A stretch of 64,000 nt of DNA. It comes from Campylorhamphus procurvoides. Its lineage: Eukaryota; Chordata; Aves; Passeriformes; Dendrocolaptidae. This document shows positions 25,990-37,051 of the stretch, piece by piece. The DNA is taken from positions 255,419-319,418 of the forward strand of contig WBMV01000300.1 of NCBI GenBank assembly GCA_013396655.1, written 5' to 3'. Made by a program: the position numbers and the translations under genes. The notes below the pieces were generated by a model. The model ran no database searches and was not told the origin of the DNA. It saw only the letters and a list, made by a program, of their open reading frames with translations. The stretch's first letter is position 1; each line of letters starts with the position of its first letter.

Positions 25990-28048
25990 CCTCCTGAACT
26001 TCAGGCAATTGGACTGTGAGTTAAGCCTCCTGATGGCAGATAAAGGTGGTACTATTGTCTACTCATGTCAGGTTTAAGAAGTATTCAAGGCTGGGAGGAG
26101 GCCATAGCCTGTCGGGGAATGCCCGGCAAGGTACACTGAGTGAGAGAAAAAGAAGAAAAAGAAACATAAAGAAGAAAAAGAAACAAAAAGAAGAAAAAGA
26201 AACAAAAAGAGACCTGTGCTTAGTGGGAAAGAAAAGAACCATCAAGATGAACCAGGATCTGACAAGTTTCAATAGTTTTTATTGTTCAGGTAGCTTAGAC
26301 AGATATCCATCGTATTAGATTAGGAATAATCACGGTTCTATTATATGATTGTTCTGATTGGTTGTTTTATCCTGATCCCCTATCGGTCATTTGTACCCCA
26401 GTTACCAATTGGCTGATGTTTGATGCAATGCACCCTTTCCTTTTATGATGGTCCCCTCCTACCTATTTCCTTATATGGTTTCTGTCCCTCCCCCACATTT
26501 CCCTTATATGGGTATACCCCATCCATGTTCCAGAACCTTCCCCTCAGACCCTATATAAGTGGTCCTTTCCCATCAATAAACTGCCATTCTCACTTCACCC
26601 TCGGAGAGTGTGCCAGTCCTTTCTCTCCTAAAAAAGGATCGCGACAATAGCCCACAGACTCATTGTACATTCTCTCCTGTGAAAGACTGGGCTGTTAATG
26701 CTAATGGTTCAAACAATCAGCAAAGTGGCTTCCCTAGTGCTGAGGGCATGTATATCTGACACCTCAGGCTATAAGCCAGGTGGTAAACAAGGTAAGGAAA
26801 GAGGAAAATCCTGCAAGGCAAAGTAGTGTTTTCTTTTCCTTACAAAAATGATTCAGCTGTGACAACTCCCCTCTGGGGACGCAAGGAGTAGTGGTATTCA
26901 TCCCTGGTGATTTGCCATAATGGACACACCTGCACTGACATAATAGCCAGCCGTAATGTCTTAGAAGGTGCCAAAGACTGTCCTGTGATCAAGTATTACA
27001 TCATCCATTGTAAAACTCCACACCCCAGGCTCTACATTGCCTGAGCATAATAAAAAGCCATGCACTTCTTCCATCACCGTATGGGCTTCCTTCACTCACC
27101 ACACTGGACTTTCCTTACCACCATGGGCTTCTCTTGACAGATGCAAACTACAACCATCACTTGACAAGACTGGGACTCTCATAAATGAGAAGACCACAAG
27201 AAGATGATCAATGGGACACTGCCAGAATTCAGAGTGGTGATATTTATTCTACATAATCTGCCTCTGTCACTTTCTCTCTCCATTTGTCTCTTCTTTCTAT
27301 TTATTTCTATCTCTCTCTAGCTCATGTTTACTGTTAAATAAAAATCTGTACTCTTGACTTTGGCATATGGTCTCATTTGCACCTTAACTCAGATGGAGTA
27401 ATCTCCCTAATAATTTTAAAGAACCTGCTCATAACAGCCTGTAAAGAAAGGAAAAGAGTAGTCTTCAACAATAAAGTAATTTGATAATGCAAAAATGGAT
27501 ATTGAAGGTAAAATTGATCCCTGAAGTCACTAGAGAACAAACACATGCCATATATTCCTAGATCTGCCTCCAACAACATGCTATCCCAAATGAGAAGATT
27601 CTGTGTTAAAAAAAAGCTTATGTAAAGAATAAGCCTCCTCTTAGATAATGCCTACTCAAAAACATTCTCTAGTGATTTTTTAATAGTCTGCATAAAACCC
27701 CCACATTTATGATATTATGAAAAATAATTTTAGAGAATTTCTTCATAATGGGAATTAATCAGACAGTTTAAGGTGTTGTTAATTGTCCTAGTTCAGCAGG
27801 AGGGACCAGTTATCACTGTGTGGGGGTGATTAAAGCTGTGTATTCTACACCCTCTATTCATTCCCCAAGAACAATGGACCATTTGCAGTTTCTGCCCAGG
27901 AAGCTGTTAGCACCTCCACACCCGGCCTGAGGGGGCGTGGGTGCTAATGGGCCATCACCGGTTCACCAATACCCCATGACTCATAGAGTTAATCACCCAT
28001 TGTGTGAGTCCCCGCCCTGGGGGAGGGACTGGGTGCTCCCTGAGGGTA
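25990..28048 (+). repeat. Large direct duplication, copy B (2059 bp)
   Basis: This is the counterpart of 23913-25979 at an offset of 2077 bases (2069 after the indels). It has CCCCCACATTT where copy A has CCCCCATTT, and lacks the ten bases around the n at 25079. Unlike copy A it continues past the duplicated edge into the complete second LTR, so copy B is the one joined to unique right-hand sequence, while copy A is joined to the unique left-hand sequence. Confidence 0.9.
26110..26646 (+). mobile_element. Solo LTR, ERVK-like (copy B)
   Basis: Near-identical to the LTR at 24033-24567, two bases longer through an extra CA. It has the same TGTCG/CGACA ends, the same flanking ATAGCC repeats (26104-26109 and 26647-26652), the same three 19-bp purine repeats (26148-26204), TATA box and AATAAA. 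Because flanks and target duplication are also shared, this is a copy of the same insertion, not a second insertion. Confidence 0.88.
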
Positions 28049-28437
28049 TATAACGGGGCTCAGAAGGACTTGCGCACGCCTCATCAGATCCAGAGGAGCA
28101 GCAGGACCTCGACAGGAGGAAACCACCACTCTCGACCGGACTACAACCATCACTCCTGACCAGACCACAGCCATCAGCTGCACCAACAGGTTCTTCACTT
28201 CTTTTTGCTTAGGACTTGGTGGAACCAGGTGAGTCTCAGCACCAGGGCTAACAAACCCCTTTGGGTTTGTGCCCCGGGACACTGGGTTATACTGTTGGGT
28301 TTTGGTGAGGTGGAAGTAGTTTGTCTCTTTGTGTCAGTGAATTTATGGTAATATCTTTAAATAAATTGTAACTCTGACTTAAAATCTCTCTTGTGGTGAG
28401 TCCATTTCTCCTGCTGGTTTACCTCTAAACCAGCACA
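27784..28437 (+). mobile_element. Solo LTR, ERVL-like, 654 bp, 5-bp target duplication
   Basis: It runs from TGTCCTAGTTCAGC to TAAACCAGCACA with canonical TG...CA ends and is flanked by the five-base direct repeat TTAAT (27779-27783 and 28438-28442). A TATA box (TATATAA, 28047-28053) and AATAAA (28360-28365) give plus polarity. The part just after the TATA box is CpG-containing. A perfect hairpin with an 8-bp stem (CTGGTTTA/TAAACCAG, 28414-28433) ends four bases from the LTR edge, and a 9-base inverted pair (27794-27802 with 28408-28416) links the two ends. No viral coding sequence remains. A five-base target duplication fits ERVL or some ERV1 groups; the family is inferred. Confidence 0.88.
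28047..28053 (+). promoter_or_regulatory. LTR TATA box
   Basis: TATATAA lies within the 654-bp LTR, followed by CpG-bearing sequence expected around a retroviral cap site. The left-hand duplicate is cut just before this motif. Confidence 0.6.
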
Positions 28438-28442
28438 TTAAT

Positions 28443-30654
28443 AAACAATTAAAACACCCTTGGTATTTAAAACCTGAAATAATACACATTGGGCAGTACT
28501 TAAAAGGGTACATAACCCTACTACATTCTCACTCTACGAACTGTGTGGGTGAAAGGACATTCCCTTATGTCCGCCGTGTATGAATCCTGCTTTGAAGAAA
28601 CAAAAAATAGTATTTGCTTATGCAGAAAACAAAGGAACTGAAAAGCTTCCTAGCCAAAAAACTAGTCAGAAATATTCTTGCAATTTGATTTGTGTCAATT
28701 TTTTTAAAAGCATTGCACACAAACACTGATTCCACAAGTGTAGAAAAGTGCTAAAATACATTCTTTTCAAATTTAAAGCTATATTAAAAAAAAAGAAAAA
28801 AGGTCACATTTTCAAATGATCTTAAGCATCTAAGGCTTAAGCATCTTAAGACTCTCAGCATAGCTACTCAAGAACCAAAATATAAGAAAGATAAATTTGA
28901 ATAGAATACTGTATTTCCTACACATTAGATAAACACATATCCACTTATGCTATGTGGGAAATTAATTATCTTATTTTGAAGAAGTTAAAAACTTCAGTTA
29001 CATGAGGAACTGGAGAGAGTATCAGTACCTCCTGAGTAACCTAATGCAATACTCTTTAGAAGATATCAGAAAGCACAGTTCCTAACATTCTTGGGTGACC
29101 AAGGGTCTATAGGATCTCAAGTTCTATCCATGAAAACTTTTTTAGGAATGTAAGTGTTGAACATACTTAAGCATTATGGATTCTTGCTCCAGCCTGTGTT
29201 TTCAGGATTTATCAACTAACTGGCACAAACACAGCAATCCCAAACACATTCTTGATTTGAATAAGGGAATGAAGTGCATAGGCTGAAAGCAAGGACTGAA
29301 AACAGTTTCCTCCTGCACAAAGGATGACCTTCATAACTAGATGACAACAAATATGCTCTTTTCTAGGACTATAGGTCAACAGGATGATGCCAGCTGTATG
29401 AGATTTAATAAGGCAAAGCAGCAGCTCCTGCACCTCAGTCACAATATCCCCATTTAGAGTCAAACATCAAGCAGGTTTTCCAAGTAAGATGTACCACACA
29501 AAGCCTCACGGCACTGAGAATTGCCAAGTCTGTCACTCTTCTCTGGCTTCCTTTTCAAAAGCAAGAGTGAACCAGCTTTTCCACAATATCTTGGCTTTCA
29601 GATACTATAAACCAATCTTCAACACCACAGCTCATCTGCTCATCTCTCATCTGCTACAGCTATACATAAGTTTCTTTCATTATCCAACTTAAAATGTGTT
29701 CAAATAATAATAATAAAAAACCTAACCAAATGACAAAAAGCCCCAAGCTTTGTGTTTTGAGCCAGATAGTTCTTCAGTCTTGAAACATGGCACTGAACAC
29801 AAGATGTGGTTCTATGGCAGGCTAAGGCAGTACAATAGCTGCAGCAATTCTGCTGTACTGTCTTTCTTGCTCTTCCTCCTTTGTATTAAGCCTTGTTAGA
29901 TCATAAGGACATGATATTTCAGCACATCTATTATAGATAGAAATAATAAAATACATAATTAAGTTGAAAACATATTTAGCATGGTTTTTAAGGTACCTGC
30001 AAACTCAGTGCCCTGAAGCAACTCAGGCTAAACACAGGAGTAGAAAAGTATTTATAAAGGATACATACAACTCTCATTCATCTCTGGTGAAAAGATCAAA
30101 AGCAGACAGCAACCACATAAGCTTTTTGGAACAATTACAAAGGAACTGCAGATCCATTGCTAACACAGCAAGACAGGTAGGAGTTTGAGTGACAACAGAA
30201 TGAAACAATCGTGAGGAGGATTTTTCAAATGAAACTAATTCCACCGCAAAAACAAAAAACACCAACAAAAAAAAAAGAGACCAAAAATTCATTAGTCAGA
30301 CCCATAGTCTACAGTCAAAGAATAAAAACTGATGATGAAGCAGAGACTATTTAAAGTTCTTAACTTCTTGAGTTGACATAAACTAATGGTGCAAAAACTA
30401 GACATTTTCTTGTACGTTTTTTTTAAACTTGAAGACAGTTCTTTAAAAGCAATTGAAAGATGACAGAACACAGGTATTCACTAGCATTAAAGTAATCCAT
30501 TTTTGTGGTAAACATTTTTGAGGACAAGTTCACCTGTTGTACTTAGCTTCTGCTGGGGCTGAGAAAGCAGAAGGTTAGTATTAGTAGGAGTGGTAGAAGA
30601 TCAGAAGGGATTTGGGAATTAAAAGATTTTAGCAACCTGGGCTACCTAGGTTTG
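28443..30654. other. AT-rich non-coding stretch
   Basis: Unique-looking sequence with no recognised gene, RNA or retroelement. Local oddities are a direct repeat of CTTAAGCATCT near 28820-28850 and an A-rich run at about 30245-30278. Confidence 0.5.
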
Positions 30655-30703
30655 TGTGCTGATTTTAGCTGGGGTGGAGTTAATTTTCTTCATGGTAGCT
30701 AGT

Positions 30704-30981
30704 ATAGGGCTATGTTTTGGATCTGTCCTGAGAACAGTGTTGACAATAAAGAAATGTTTTTGTTATTACTGAGCAGTGCCTACAGTGTCAAAATCTTCTC
30801 TGCTTCTTGAATCGTCCCACCAATGAGAAGACTGGGGGTTCACAAGAATCTGGGAAGAGCACAGAACCAGAACAGCTGATTCCCACTGACCAAAGGGATA
30901 TTCTATACCCTGTGGCCTCACACTCAGCATATAAAGCTAGGGAAAAAAGAGGAAAGAGAGACATTTGGAGGGATGGCATTT
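30704..30981 (+). repeat. 278-bp direct duplication, first copy
   Basis: Bases 30704-30981 recur as 30983-31260, apparently without any difference, separated by a single n at 30982. Both copies begin ATAGGGCTATG and end GGATGGCATTT. Perfect identity inside an otherwise diverged LTR, with the join at an ambiguous base, points to an assembly or patch error. Confidence 0.9.
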
Positions 30982-30982
30982 N

Positions 30983-31260
30983 ATAGGGCTATGTTTTGGA
31001 TCTGTCCTGAGAACAGTGTTGACAATAAAGAAATGTTTTTGTTATTACTGAGCAGTGCCTACAGTGTCAAAATCTTCTCTGCTTCTTGAATCGTCCCACC
31101 AATGAGAAGACTGGGGGTTCACAAGAATCTGGGAAGAGCACAGAACCAGAACAGCTGATTCCCACTGACCAAAGGGATATTCTATACCCTGTGGCCTCAC
31201 ACTCAGCATATAAAGCTAGGGAAAAAAGAGGAAAGAGAGACATTTGGAGGGATGGCATTT
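30983..31260 (+). repeat. 278-bp direct duplication, second copy
   Basis: Counterpart of 30704-30981. This copy continues into the expected LTR sequence 'gtcttacaaagtcacc', while the first copy is joined to the expected left part, so removing one copy plus the n restores a normal LTR order. Confidence 0.9.
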
Positions 31261-31451
31261 GTCTTACAAAGTCACCATTATGCATGATAAAGCCCTGCTT
31301 TCTGGGGGATGGCTGAACACCTGCCTGCCCATGGCAAGGACTGTCTTTATCTCAACCCACAAGTTTTCTCACTTTTAGTCTTCCAATTCTATTCAGAGTG
31401 GGGCAGGGGAATGGGCAGGCACATGTTGTCAGCTGTGATTAAACCAGAATA

Positions 31452-34400
31452 ATTGGGTTCAGATCACAAGACATTTCAACTCCAGTCTTTCCATGAGGCA
31501 ATACTGGGGGCAGGTAAATAAGAATTTAAATTAGCTTTACCTAGAAAGCAGGTTTTTTGTTTTGTTTTCCAAACACCTTCAACTTTTTCTGTATTTCTAA
31601 GCTAATATTCAACTACCTTCCAGCTTGAAGAAAGAAAGGTTTGACTCAATAAGAAACTTTGAGATATAAAACCAAGCAAAAAACACCAAAAAAATGCCCC
31701 AAAATAGAAGGTGCTGTAGAAGGTGCTGTACAACTCCCCTTATCTGTAAAGCAGGGATTAGATTAAAACAATCTTAAAAATTTTCCTGCAAAATATTTTC
31801 CAGTTGAATGGAATCAATGTGCATTGTGATCCATTTATGAAGAAAGCAAGCTTTAGACAGTGCTAAGATGACTTTTGCAAACAGACAAAGGACAAACTGG
31901 TAAGGGAGAAAAGAATTTAGAGGAGTAAAAAGTTCAATGCTTCATTTTATTTTGTGGTTATAGACTTTAGAACAAGATAAACATTCATCTCTTTCCTAAA
32001 AACAAACTTCCTGCTTTTCATATGGGTTGCATTGACAGCTGGGGTAAAAAGAGTTGTTTTAATTAAAACTCCACTCTAGGGAAGATCTTGTACAACTAAC
32101 ATCTGTACCTGGCCTGATGAATCTTCAGTAAACAAACAGATGGGGGGGTTTAGCACAAGCATCAGTATTTTAGAGGATTACAAAAAGCAATTTCGCTGGC
32201 ATTTCTGAACACTCTAAATGTAAAGCAGATGTAGCTTTGTTAGAAATAGTACTAAAACGCAACTGTTTCAGGAGAAACAAATACAACTGAAGTAGAAGCT
32301 GCCTTATCTGTGTATTTGCTAAAAACATCTTGAATTCCACTGATATAGTATATTAATCTCTACCTTCTAACACAATTTGCACTAATCTGACTCAAACGAA
32401 TAACAGGTTTAATATACACAATAACAGATAAATCTGAAGACATGTTCCTGAGGGTAAACCAAAAATTTGGGAACACTAGTACTTTTTGTCAGCTTGGAGT
32501 TATAAGTCAGCATTTAGCAAAAAAACCCTCTGGTTAAGGCAATAATGATAGCTGCATTAAAAGAAAAAAATAAAACCAACAACAAGCAAAATACATTCTT
32601 AAATGGCATATCTGAAAGAAACCCCATGAAAACAATGGGCTGACAGTCACAAATTTGACTATTAGCATCAGATTACTTCATATACTACACATTTCATAAT
32701 TGCAGTGACATCCAAGTATTTATTTTCTCTTCTACTCTGCTTTGAACTACTGATATTCTTAAAACTTTGCATTTTAAATATGGTTCAGTTCATAATTCTT
32801 ACACTTGGAAATTGTCTGATGCAGGACTTTACTCAGTGTTTACATCACTTTGTGTCCTCACAACAGAAGATTTTTCTTAAAAAAACCCCAAAATTATATC
32901 ATAAAATATCTTCCACTGTAAAGAATTACAAGCCACTTTACAACTATGGCCCTTGATAATACACACTGACCAAGATAGATAAATAGAGCAATACAATACA
33001 CAGAGACCCATGGCTCTGTGTATCAAATCTGATTACAGGATGTGAGTCTGAACATAGATAAAGATTGCAGAATAGTATTTTCAGGCTCCAAAACAGGAAC
33101 TAACTGACATAACACAGACACTAGAAGGCAGAGCACCCAAATAGTAGTAAAATGTCATAGCACATTTAGTATCCAAACAAATGGCCTTTTTTTTTTTAAT
33201 TCAAAATTACAATCAGTCCAGACAGCACTATTAGTAAAGGACAAAAGGTAAAAGTCAAGAGTGAAATGTAGTTTGAACATGCATGATTTCCAATACTCAC
33301 CACTCATGTTTATTTAACAGCAGCAAAAAACATATCACACCATGCAAGATAAGTATTTGATTAAAATACTGCATATCTGTTCGCTGTATTACTTATGCAG
33401 AACTCAGGAGGAATATTGTTCTCAATAATAATATTCCTATCAATGTAGCCTCTATTACAGTAAGGCACAATGCAAGTAATACCCAGTGCTTAAAATTCCA
33501 CACAAAAATGTCAAAAGATTAGGGATGCTCACATTCTGAACTTACAGAAGGTGTTTATTTGAAAGAAAAGGAAAGACCATAGATGCAGTGTCTTGAAACA
33601 CCACATCTAAACCCGGTTATTGTTTAAAACTCAGCTAAGAGTGCTGGCATCCATCTACTGTACAAAAAAATTATAAATTTACATGTAAAATACATTTTTA
33701 TATTTGTCATATTAGAACTTAGTTGATATAGGTATGATGTGATGGGACTATAAAGGCTGATGGTAGATGGATGTAAACATGCTTGCAATATCAAAAATCT
33801 TGATATTTTTCCCACTGACTGATGATACAAAACATAAAGTAAATAGCTTCATTATGTTGAATACCATTGAACCTCAAAACTCAGAATAAATACTGTTAGA
33901 ATAAGGAAGCACAATACCACTTTGATACATACCACTTTGATACATACCACTTTGTCAAATATTTTATTTCTCCTAATTATGTTTTCTTTTTTTAATGCAA
34001 ACATGAGACATTCATATATATGTTTGCTTGCTGTAATGAACAAAGAAACAGTAAAAAGGATTATTTGTCCATTATTTTCAAAGGCCTGTGTCCATGTTAT
34101 TTCCATATATTTTCCATATATTTGTGTTTCTTAAATAAATACAAATATTTTTGAATATATTATCTGTGGTTCAGCAGAAGCCTTTTACCTCTTTTTTTTA
34201 ACAGTATATTTTCCTCTTGTTTCTAAATAAGAATATTATTCACTTTGCAAAGTACTCAAGATTACATATTGAAGGGTATACTTACCTCCCAGTTTAACAT
34301 AACTACATTTCTTAGTACCTATCAAAGTATGCGTTCTCTCCTCTGACTTCGGAAGGGAGGCATTGCACTGACAACAAGTCACTATGGAATTCTATGCATA

Positions 34401-34715
34401 TAATTTTGGTAGATAGTTGGGGTGTTTTTATATATAAAAAGAGACCCACCACTGAAAGTGTATCCTCACTCTATATACATAACCTCCAGCACAAACTGGA
34501 AGTAGGTAATACTGATATCTACTCTAGGTCTTTCAACCAAAGAGCATGTTATGGACACTTAAGATGAGAATTTCTTTCACAGCAAGAGATTATGTGTTTC
34601 TGAAAATGAATTCCTGTTTAATTCACAGTTTGCCAATTACAAAACAAAACAAACAAAAAAATCAACTGCTCATAACTTACAACTTTTTGTGACAATTTTA
34701 AAGATAACCCTTGCT
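31452..34715. other. AT-rich non-coding stretch with small tandem repeats and a hairpin
   Basis: No gene recognised. It holds a two-copy 12-bp tandem repeat (31705-31728), a 10-bp perfect hairpin (32996-33023) and a 15-bp tandem repeat (33915-33954). Other sequence is unique and AT-rich. Confidence 0.5.
33915..33954. repeat. 15-bp tandem repeat, 2.7 copies
   Basis: The unit TACCACTTTGATACA occurs twice in full and then as its first ten bases, with no mismatches. It is a short, recent local duplication. Confidence 0.85.
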
Positions 34716-34717
34716 TT

Positions 34718-34856
34718 GACCCCGAGATTAGCTCAGTTGGTTAGAACAAAGTGCTATTAGTACTCAGGTTGTGGGTTTGAACCCCGTATGGGCCACTCAC
34801 TTAAGTGTTGGACTCCATCCTTGTGAGTCTCTTCCAATTCTGAATACTCTGTGAAA
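34718..34856 (+). mobile_element. tRNA-Ile-derived SINE with CR1-like tail (TguSINE1 type)
   Basis: The 5' part is tRNA-like. It has an A box TAGCTCAGTTGG (34729-34740), followed by TTAGAACAAAGTGCTA, and a B box GGTTTGAACCC (34774-34784) followed by CGTATGGGCCA, matching the organisation of vertebrate tRNA-Ile. The T arm is preserved, but the acceptor 5' strand is degraded and the anticodon loop is altered, so it is not a working tRNA. After ACTCACTTAAGTGTTGGACTC it passes into a tail, 'cttgtgagtctcttccaat' and 'gaatactctgtga', which resembles the 3' end of avian CR1 and would allow mobilisation by CR1 reverse transcriptase. This architecture fits the passerine SINE TguSINE1; the name is from memory. 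No clear target duplication is visible. Confidence 0.8.
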
Positions 34857-34859
34857 TGC

Positions 34860-36890
34860 AAATTATGCTAAGTACAGTAGGGAAATGAGAAATATATGTA
34901 CTAGTCTTTTGCCTGTCACTCAAAATGCAACAGTTTCAATTTCAAATATATAGAATGGATACTTAATTCTTTCCAACTTTTGACCAACTGAAAATAGTTG
35001 TACCTGTCACATAAAAATATGAACTCTTTTTCTCTGCTAATACTCTGTTATGCATATGCATCTATTAATTTTGGTTAAAATGAGTCAAGAAGAAAGCAGC
35101 TGATTAGCTATTACATTATTATAAATAAGAATGAAGGTAAATTTATATGGTGTGAGAAAAACAAATTCAGTGATTTTATGATTTGCATGATTACCAATGC
35201 TAAAATGTAAAAGATGATAGCAATGGATTCCCAAAAAAGGGAGGAAAATAGATGTGTATATAAGCATGCATATGTGTATGCAAGCACATTTTATCCCTGC
35301 TTATCATTTTATAGTGTTTAAATGAGTTTTGTTCCTGTTTTCAGTCTAGGAGAATTTAAGGCAAGGGCACCAAGATAATGAAAATGACTGCTAGAAGCCT
35401 GCAGAAATCAGTTTCTATAATTTCCATTGGCTATTCAGGAGGTCTCCTAACAGTTCAATTCCCCATTTGCTGCCATTCTTCTTATATCCCTGTCTCCCAA
35501 ATTAGAATAAAGCGAATCATGGAAAGAAAAAATATTAAACTGCAAATAAACCATGGTTATGCTACAGAGGGAAGGAAAAAGTGGAAAAAATACATCAGAG
35601 ACCAGATTTCATTCTTGAGCCTTTTCTTGCCCAAATCAAAAACAACCAAACCAACCAAATNTGATGTCATTAAAGCTGAAATCATACTTGAAGTCTTAGA
35701 ATTGCTAGGAAGAGATGGATTAAATAAAACTCTTCATCATCCCCAGGATCTGGACATCATTTCCTAAAATGCTGTACTCAGAAGAAATTATAAATCTCGA
35801 TTTTAACAGAGCTTTCCATAGAATATTTCTAAAGAATGGTATACTCACGGGCTTACCATCATATATTTGCTTTGAAGAATCCTCTTTACACCATTTACTC
35901 AGTCATTGCTATTAGCTTCTTTGTATACAAATTCAGAAGTAAAAGTCTTCACCATTCAGTAAGTTACATTGCACTATAAATTTCATCACTGCTTGAGAAA
36001 AACTAGGTTGTTAACTTCTGATTCAATCTGATATTTTAAAAAAGACCCAGTCTGACATGTTATACAGGTATGTATCAATTCAGACAGAAAACACAACATT
36101 GTATTGCAGCTGTAATGTTGTCAGCAACACAAGCAGAAATAAATTGAGTGTAAACTGAAGGGAAAGCTATTCTTTAGATCAAGCATAATAAATCACAACC
36201 AAAGGTAAGCATTTTCTATTTACTGATTTTCACAGTATTATCCAAGTGTTGTTAAGCTGCACTGATATAAAAAATAATCTGTTGCAAAATAAAAATTGCC
36301 TTTTCCCAATACTTCATTAGTAATAGAGGGAACCCAACAGTTCTAGAGTATGCATTTCTAAACTCTACTTAAATAAGCATATTTTTTTCTGAGGTGTGAT
36401 GAATACAAAAAGAGCACAGGATAAAAGGCAGTGAGTTACAAGGAATGCAAGACACCACTCACTCTGTCCCACTCAAATTTACAGAATGTTATGTTTTCCC
36501 CAGGCTTTTATACTGTGCATGTATGTATGCAAGCACTGTGCTGAAGGTCTTTTGCAAAGATTTATGTTCATCTTGCCTACATCTAGTCAGGATACAAAAG
36601 TCAGTCAGAAAATGTGTTCTCCAGCTATAGTTCCATAACCATTAATACTGGATCTGTGCACTGCAATACAGATTTGATTTGTATTAGACATGAGAACACA
36701 ACGACATTTTCCCCTCAAATTAGATGGTGCAGACAATATAGCCTCTGTGATAGTTTTATGCTCTACAGAGGTTACGTGACACATATAGCAGAACAGATAA
36801 TAGTCAATCTGGCATAAAGCCTGACAATAATGTTAACTTGTCAAAATTCCCAGAAAACTGTTGAGTTAGCAGAATATGTTTGTACTGGAT
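34860..36890. other. AT-rich non-coding stretch
   Basis: No gene recognised. A 129-codon plus-strand frame at 35378-35767 has no splice, promoter or family support and contains an ambiguous base (n at 35661). Content is otherwise unremarkable. Confidence 0.5.
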
Positions 36891-36900
36891 CATTGCTTAC

Positions 36901-37051
36901 CACCATGTAGCTGCAACATTCTTGATTAAAAGTGGGAGCCCTAAAGCCAGATTCAATCTGCTGTTGAACCGTGGCCTCAGAAGAGCTTACTCCACCCAGT
37001 TGGAGTGCAGCACTGAGCTGCGGTTTGCTCCTGTTGAGCCCGTTTTTCTGC
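36901..37051 (-). other. GC-richer exon-like block with good splice edges
   Basis: On the minus strand a 151-base block follows a convincing acceptor (pyrimidine/T-rich 'tttttgtgtggtttgctc' then 'ggatggcag') and ends at ATGGTG|GTAAGC, a strong donor. One frame is open throughout, reading QKNGLNRSKPQLSAALQ then LGGVSSSEATVQQQIESGF and RAPTFNQECCSYMV. GC is clearly above the surrounding DNA. The plus strand is also open here, which weakens the coding argument. I do not recognise a protein; it could be a coding exon, a lncRNA exon or an old repeat fragment. Confidence 0.3.

Larger units (their letters stand above)
30655..31451 (+). mobile_element. ERVL-type avian LTR with internal duplication
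   Basis: The start TGTGCTGATTTTAGCTGGGG, followed by 'gagttaattttcttc' and 'gggctatgttttgga', matches the abundant avian ERVL-type LTR family beginning TGTCCTGGTTTNAGCTGGG. Further landmarks follow in order: 'ccaaagggatattc', TATAAA (30930-30935, and again at 31209-31214), 'ggctgaacacctgcctgcccatgg', 'tgtctttatctcaaccca' and a terminal 'attaaaccagaata'. About 70 expected bases before 'gactgtctttatctc', including the usual poly(A) signal, appear to be missing. The real length is about 520 bases once the 279-base duplication is removed. Ends are diverged and no clear target duplication is seen, so it is an older solo LTR. Confidence 0.8.

Noticed and set aside
23913..28048. CRISPR-like or satellite array
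   Set aside because: Only two long copies separated by a gap, with no short spaced repeats.
34718..34790. Functional tRNA-Ile gene
   Set aside because: The acceptor strand does not pair, the anticodon loop is altered, and the sequence continues into a CR1-like SINE tail.
35378..35767. 129-codon plus-strand frame
   Set aside because: No conserved pattern, contains an n, and lacks promoter or splice support.
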